From positions 1 through 8,996 of the forward strand of contig CAZFIJ010000021.1 in NCBI GenBank assembly GCA_964519515.1: DNA of 8,996 nt. The letters run 5' to 3'. The stretch comes from Korarchaeum sp964519515. GTDB taxonomy: Archaea; Korarchaeota; Korarchaeia; Korarchaeales; Korarchaeaceae. A program made the position numbers and the translations under genes. Shown piece by piece: positions 6,465 to 8,996 of the stretch (position 1 is the first letter of the stretch; every line of letters starts with the position of its first letter). Under the pieces are notes generated by a model that was not told where the DNA came from, searched no databases, and was given only the letters and a program-made list of their open reading frames with translations.

Positions 6465-6782
6465 CTAATCCCTCCCCCCGATTAGATCGAACTTTATCAA
6501 CTTCAATCTCCTATAAAAGATCTCATCCCCGTATATAGATGTGAGTTCATCTATGAGATCTTTAACGCTCTGAAATCCATCTTCCCTCGCTAGATCATCG
6601 TCAAGCTCCTCTAAGCTGAGTTCTCTCACCTCCCTCACTATCGCTTCACCTATCCTCTCCTCACCTGCCTCTAAGTAAACTAGATCTCCAGAATTGAGGC
6701 TAGTTTCCATTCTTATCGTGCTTCTCTTCCTCCCGGAGATTATCAAATCCTTATATTTCCCTTTGAACCTCAGGACCTTCAT
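6465..6782 (-). CDS. ASCH-domain protein
   Basis: Small protein of 105 residues made of a single ASCH domain, a PUA-like beta barrel. The family is linked to RNA binding, translation-associated roles and, in bacterial YqfB, hydrolysis of N4-acetylcytidine; the function of archaeal forms is mostly unknown. Visible signature: K9-Y-K-D-L-I-I-S-G-R-K-R-S-T-I-R24, matching the conserved G-K-x-T-x-R region, followed by SGDLVYL (31-37), a beta segment around 42-52 and the family tail D63-L-A-R-E-D-G-F70-x-S-V-x-D-L with IYGDE (83-87). The ATG lies one base after the stop of the DUF711 gene and is preceded by GAGGGGAT, so translation is probably coupled. The downstream thioredoxin reductase begins immediately after its stop. 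Its role in a redox operon is unclear. Confidence 0.85.
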   Translation of the reverse strand: MKVLRFKGKYKDLIISGRKRSTIRMETSLNSGDLVYLEAGEERIGEAIVREVRELSLEELDDDLAREDGFQSVKDLIDELTSIYGDEIFYRRLKLIKFDLIGGRD

Positions 6783-6783
6783 C

Positions 6784-8157
6784 CTATCCCCTCAGTAGCC
6801 TGTTCACCATGGGGGGTACGATGCCCCCTCTAGCTAATAGGACCTTAGAATAAAATCTGGGGACTCCAAGGACAGGAGAAGATCCTAGAATACCACCAAA
6901 ATCTACTTCGTCTCCTTCCTTAGCTCCAGGTACCGGGATGAGCCTTACCCCTAGGACCTTATCTAGAGTCACAGCTACGGCCATCACATCACCTATTATC
7001 GCTGAGATCTTATCGGCTTCGACATCCCCGGGTATCGGCACCATATCGATGCCCGTGCTACAAACAGCTGTCATAGAGAGGAGGGCCCGAAGATCGAGGG
7101 CTCCTCTCCTAACAGCTTCAGCCATACCAGAATCCTCGCTCACGGGTATGAAGGCCCCACTCAACCCTCCGACTGAGGATGTAGCCATAGCGCCTCCCTT
7201 CTTCACGGCATCCGTCAGTATAGCTAAGGCCAATAGGCTCCCAGGAGCTCCTACCTCCTCAACTCCCATCGCTCTCAAAATTCCAGCGACGCTATCTCCG
7301 ATAGCTGGTGTTGGGGCTAGGGAAAGATCGACAGATCCGAATTTAGCTCCCATGACCTCAGCGACCTCCCTCCCGACTAACTCGCCCAATCTAGTTATCT
7401 TGAAAGCGACCCTCTTGATAGCATCATGGATCGTCCTGAGATCTCTCCCCTCGAGGAGCCTCACTACATTTTCCACGACACCGGGCCCGCTTATCGCAAC
7501 GTTTATCACAGAATCGCTCTCTCTTCCATCGTGGTAGGCTCCCGGTATGAAGGGGGTCCCTCCTATCGCATTCGCGAAAACCCCCAGCCTAGTGCATCCC
7601 CTATAATTGAGCTCAGCCAGTTCCTTTATTATACCTCCCATGATAGATACCGCATCGACGTTTATCCCGTGGACAGTCGATGCAGCATTGACTAGAGAGG
7701 AGACCCTCTCGCTCGATGAGAGCACCTCAGGTATTGAGTATATGACACCATAATCCCCTATGGAGAATCCTGAATCGACGAAAGCCGCATGTCCACCAAC
7801 GTAATCCAATTTGAGTTCCTTAGATACCTCCTCTAGGGAAAATCCTATCTTAACAGCAGTTTTCCTAGCCTCATCCTTATCCGAGGCCAAGGAGTCCACT
7901 AAGTAGCAAGTTGGAGTAACTGCTAATCTCTTCGTCACTATCTTGACCCCCAATCTTCTCGATACCATATCAACAGCTTCCCTAAAGCCGGAAGCCTTAT
8001 CCTCGATAACGCTGATTATCCCCTCCTTTATGTCATCGTATCTCAGCGAGGGCAGTATGTCTATCCCTAACGTCACCGCCCTTATATCGAGGTTTTGGAA
8101 GGAGAGCATCTCTAATATCTCAGATATCTCATTCACCTCATATCTGGGCATTTTCAC
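6784..8157 (-). CDS. UPF0210/DUF711 (PFL family) protein
   Basis: Full-length member, 457 residues, of the widespread family called UPF0210, DUF711 or PFL-family protein. Its fold is related to glycyl radical enzymes such as pyruvate formate lyase, and its biochemical activity is not established. Recognisable stretches: DIRAVTLGIDI (24-34), GGHAAFVDSGFSIGDYG (121-137), NAIGGTPFIPGAYHDG (196-211), AISGPGVVE (221-229), a Gly-rich TSSVGGLSGAFIPVSEDSG (326-344) and C366-S-T-G-I-D-M-V-P-I-P. C84 and C188 are further Cys. No RVxGY-type glycyl radical loop is seen and no radical-SAM activase lies nearby. The frame begins with GTG at 8157, overlapping the ACT stop by four bases. ATG at 8151 (M3), with GAGGGTG at better spacing, may be the true start. 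It is paired with UPF0237, as in many bacteria and archaea. Confidence 0.93.
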   Translation of the reverse strand: MKMPRYEVNEISEILEMLSFQNLDIRAVTLGIDILPSLRYDDIKEGIISVIEDKASGFREAVDMVSRRLGVKIVTKRLAVTPTCYLVDSLASDKDEARKTAVKIGFSLEEVSKELKLDYVGGHAAFVDSGFSIGDYGVIYSIPEVLSSSERVSSLVNAASTVHGINVDAVSIMGGIIKELAELNYRGCTRLGVFANAIGGTPFIPGAYHDGRESDSVINVAISGPGVVENVVRLLEGRDLRTIHDAIKRVAFKITRLGELVGREVAEVMGAKFGSVDLSLAPTPAIGDSVAGILRAMGVEEVGAPGSLLALAILTDAVKKGGAMATSSVGGLSGAFIPVSEDSGMAEAVRRGALDLRALLSMTAVCSTGIDMVPIPGDVEADKISAIIGDVMAVAVTLDKVLGVRLIPVPGAKEGDEVDFGGILGSSPVLGVPRFYSKVLLARGGIVPPMVNRLLRG

Positions 8158-8435
8158 ACCCTCTGCATGAACCTGAAGACTTTCTCATGGATCAGGATGA
8201 CCTCAACCCCTACTCTCCTCCCCCTCTCCTCTAATTCCTCTCTGAGTTCCTCCAAGCCCTTCTTACTTGAGGAGATATCTACTACCATTATCATCGTGAA
8301 AAATCCCCTAAGAACAGTCATGGAAATATCAACTATGTTTGCATTAGCCTCAGCTAAGGCAGAGGATATCTCCGAAACTATCCCGGGCCTGTCGACTCCT
8401 AGGACGGATATGACTATGAGCTCACCCTCGGGCAT
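8154..8435 (-). CDS. ACT-domain protein UPF0237
   Basis: Single ACT domain of 93 residues, a ligand-binding regulatory module that usually senses amino acids; it is related to the N-terminal part of glycine-cleavage repressor GcvR. Family marks: V12-L-x-x-DRPGIV (15-20), then a helix, then DISMT (36-40), GFFTMIMVVD (44-53) and the C-terminal HEKVFRFMQRV (83-93) typical of UPF0237. It contains no DNA-binding domain, so any control would be through protein contact. The family is found next to UPF0210/DUF711 in many prokaryotes, as here, suggesting that the ACT protein senses a small molecule for the DUF711 protein; that is inference from context. It is the first gene of the operon. The only in-frame start is ATG 8435, because a TGA lies 15-18 bases upstream. 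The ribosome binding site is weak and the start may be leaderless. Confidence 0.93.
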   Translation of the reverse strand: MPEGELIVISVLGVDRPGIVSEISSALAEANANIVDISMTVLRGFFTMIMVVDISSSKKGLEELREELEERGRRVGVEVILIHEKVFRFMQRV

Positions 8436-8454
8436 GGGCTCATTGAGGCATCAT

Positions 8455-8464
8455 GAATAATTAA
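8455..8464 (-). promoter_or_regulatory. Weak TATA-like element for the ACT operon
   Basis: The minus strand reads CTTAATTATT, centred about 25 bases before the ATG at 8435, consistent with leaderless transcription. It is a poor match to the TTTATA consensus. Confidence 0.35.
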
Positions 8465-8466
8465 GC

Positions 8467-8488
8467 CTAGGGGTTGACAGCTCCCCAG
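8467..8488. repeat. Imperfect inverted repeat beside the ACT promoter
   Basis: CT-A-GGGG (8467-8473) can pair with CCCC-AG (8483-8488), leaving one A bulged, around a nine-base spacer. It adjoins the TATA-like element at 8455-8464, where an operator or BRE-overlapping site could be. Arms this short may arise by chance. Confidence 0.25.
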
Positions 8489-8582
8489 TAGCATTAACTC
8501 CAAAATTACAAGCTATGATAATTCGGTTGCACCTATCAGAATAGCGATAAGCTAAAGTCAGTTTTGAGGATAGATGGAAAAG

Positions 8583-8595
8583 GTTATATTAAATA
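8583..8595 (+). promoter_or_regulatory. TATA box of APC permease gene
   Basis: GTTATATTAAATA follows the purine-rich GATGGAAAAG, a plausible BRE. The centre is about 40 bases before the ATG at 8629, giving a leader of about 15 nt with the Shine-Dalgarno inside it. Confidence 0.6.
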
Positions 8596-8617
8596 CTTAC
8601 TCGCTCCGGTACCTACT

Positions 8618-8623
8618 GGTGAT
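8618..8623 (+). promoter_or_regulatory. Shine-Dalgarno of APC permease gene
   Basis: GGTGAT lies five bases before the ATG at 8629 and matches the archaeal 16S rRNA tail complement. It fixes the start of the partial gene. Confidence 0.7.
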
Positions 8624-8628
8624 TCATC

Positions 8629-8996
8629 ATGGGAGAAGTACCATCGATTTTTGTAAGGAGATCTTCGGGTCTAGTTAGAGAGGTTTACCCGAAGGATTCC
8701 TTCATATATAATGTTTACTTCACGGCTTACTTCACAGCATTAGTTTTCGTCTATCTTATAGCGTTATATGTAGTTCCAGCAGAAGCCCTCGTCCCAGGAT
8801 TGATATTATCAACATTTCTCTTCGCATTCCAAGTTCTCGTTTACTCCTTGATGTCGATCGCGATGCCCAGGAGTGGCGGGGATTATGTGATAATAAGCAG
8901 GGCATTGCATCCACTCCTAGGGTTCATATCCAGCTGGAATTGGTTCATTTGGCTCGCTTTCTGGTTCGCTTTTGGAGGATATACCTTCTCCTCCGT
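8629..8996 (+). CDS. APC-superfamily amino acid permease, N-terminal part
   Basis: Partial gene; 122 codons are read before the window ends. I translated it from the ATG at 8629. The product is an integral membrane transporter of the amino acid-polyamine-organocation superfamily, importing amino acids or related compounds with an ion. The N terminus FVRRSSGLVREVYPKDSF (8-25) is a cytoplasmic lead-in typical of archaeal members. Membrane segment 1 is about 28-48, segment 2 about 55-77, and the family signature follows: MPRSGGDYVIISRALHPLLG (79-98), the conserved loop after segment 2 that leads into the next helix (98-118). Substrate cannot be told from this part. It is transcribed divergently from the ACT/DUF711 operon, so a shared amino-acid-responsive regulator is possible but not shown. 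Promoter and ribosome binding site are clear. Confidence 0.9.
   Translation, partial: MGEVPSIFVRRSSGLVREVYPKDSFIYNVYFTAYFTALVFVYLIALYVVPAEALVPGLILSTFLFAFQVLVYSLMSIAMPRSGGDYVIISRALHPLLGFISSWNWFIWLAFWFAFGGYTFSS

Larger units (their letters stand above)
8436..8628. other. Divergent intergenic promoter region
   Basis: This is the 193-base gap between the ACT operon (leftward) and the APC permease (rightward). It holds both promoters, the small inverted repeat at 8467-8488 and the permease ribosome binding site. I see no tRNA, convincing small RNA or coding frame in it. Confidence 0.5.

Noticed and set aside
6938..7537. Long open frame on the plus strand opposite the DUF711 gene (about 199 codons)
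   Set aside because: It is an antisense shadow of a strongly recognised gene, of low complexity (Ser, Thr, Pro, Ala rich), with no ribosome binding site or promoter. The other plus-strand frames inside 1101-3559, 5602-5955 and 7426-8460 were dropped for the same reason.
6784..8157. Glycyl radical enzyme activity for the DUF711 protein
   Set aside because: Only the fold family points that way; I see no RVxGY-type radical loop near the C terminus and no radical-SAM activase in the window.
8505..8580. CTGA- and TGATA-like words suggesting a C/D box small RNA
   Set aside because: The boxes do not occur in the right order and spacing with a full RTGATGA C box on either strand.
1..8996. CRISPR array, tRNA or rRNA genes, insertion sequences, defence islands
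   Set aside because: I found no regularly spaced repeats, cloverleaf-forming segments, transposase-like proteins or terminal inverted repeats on either strand.

Overview
The window looks archaeal and probably thermophilic. TATA-like boxes lie about 25 bases before several starts. Shine-Dalgarno sequences of the GGTGA/GAGGTG type precede others, and at least one start appears leaderless. Gene ends overlap tightly, GTG and TTG starts occur, Arg is mostly AGG/AGA and Ile mostly ATA. An archaeal STT3/AglB, an archaeal type of HTH regulator and an archaeal type of APC permease fit this. My impression is a Korarchaeum-like lineage of the Thermoproteota/Korarchaeota side, but that is a guess from gene style and not a demonstrated placement.

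Layout. (1) 1-586, minus strand: the 5' part of a family-5 ABC transporter substrate-binding protein, cut short by an in-frame TGA after 181 codons. (2) 587-799: non-coding, with its promoter and ribosome binding site. (3) 800-4392, minus: a probable three-gene operon in the order STT3 oligosaccharyltransferase (TTG start), a nucleoside-diphosphate-kinase-like protein with an extra C-terminal domain of about 195 residues, and a small Cys-containing HTH regulator. (4) 4393-4501: a divergent promoter region with two TATA boxes and a perfect 7-bp inverted repeat. (5) 4502-5512, plus: a short, divergent DUF711 protein, apparently leaderless. (6) 5475-8435, minus: a very tight four-gene operon of ACT-domain protein (UPF0237), full-length DUF711/UPF0210 protein, ASCH-domain protein and thioredoxin-reductase-like flavoprotein. 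(7) 8436-8628: a second divergent promoter region. (8) 8629-8996, plus: the N-terminal part of an APC-family amino acid permease running off the window.

How the genes may work together. The STT3 operon joins the catalytic step of protein N-glycosylation to a modified NDK fold and a possible redox- or metal-responsive regulator; the functional link is inferred from co-transcription only. The second block pairs the widely conserved but functionally uncharacterised ACT/DUF711 couple with a disulfide reductase and an RNA-associated ASCH protein, with a second DUF711 paralog converging on it and an amino acid permease diverging from it. The shared themes would be amino acid sensing and thiol redox chemistry around a glycyl-radical-enzyme-like fold. 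This second block is the best candidate here for an undescribed system.
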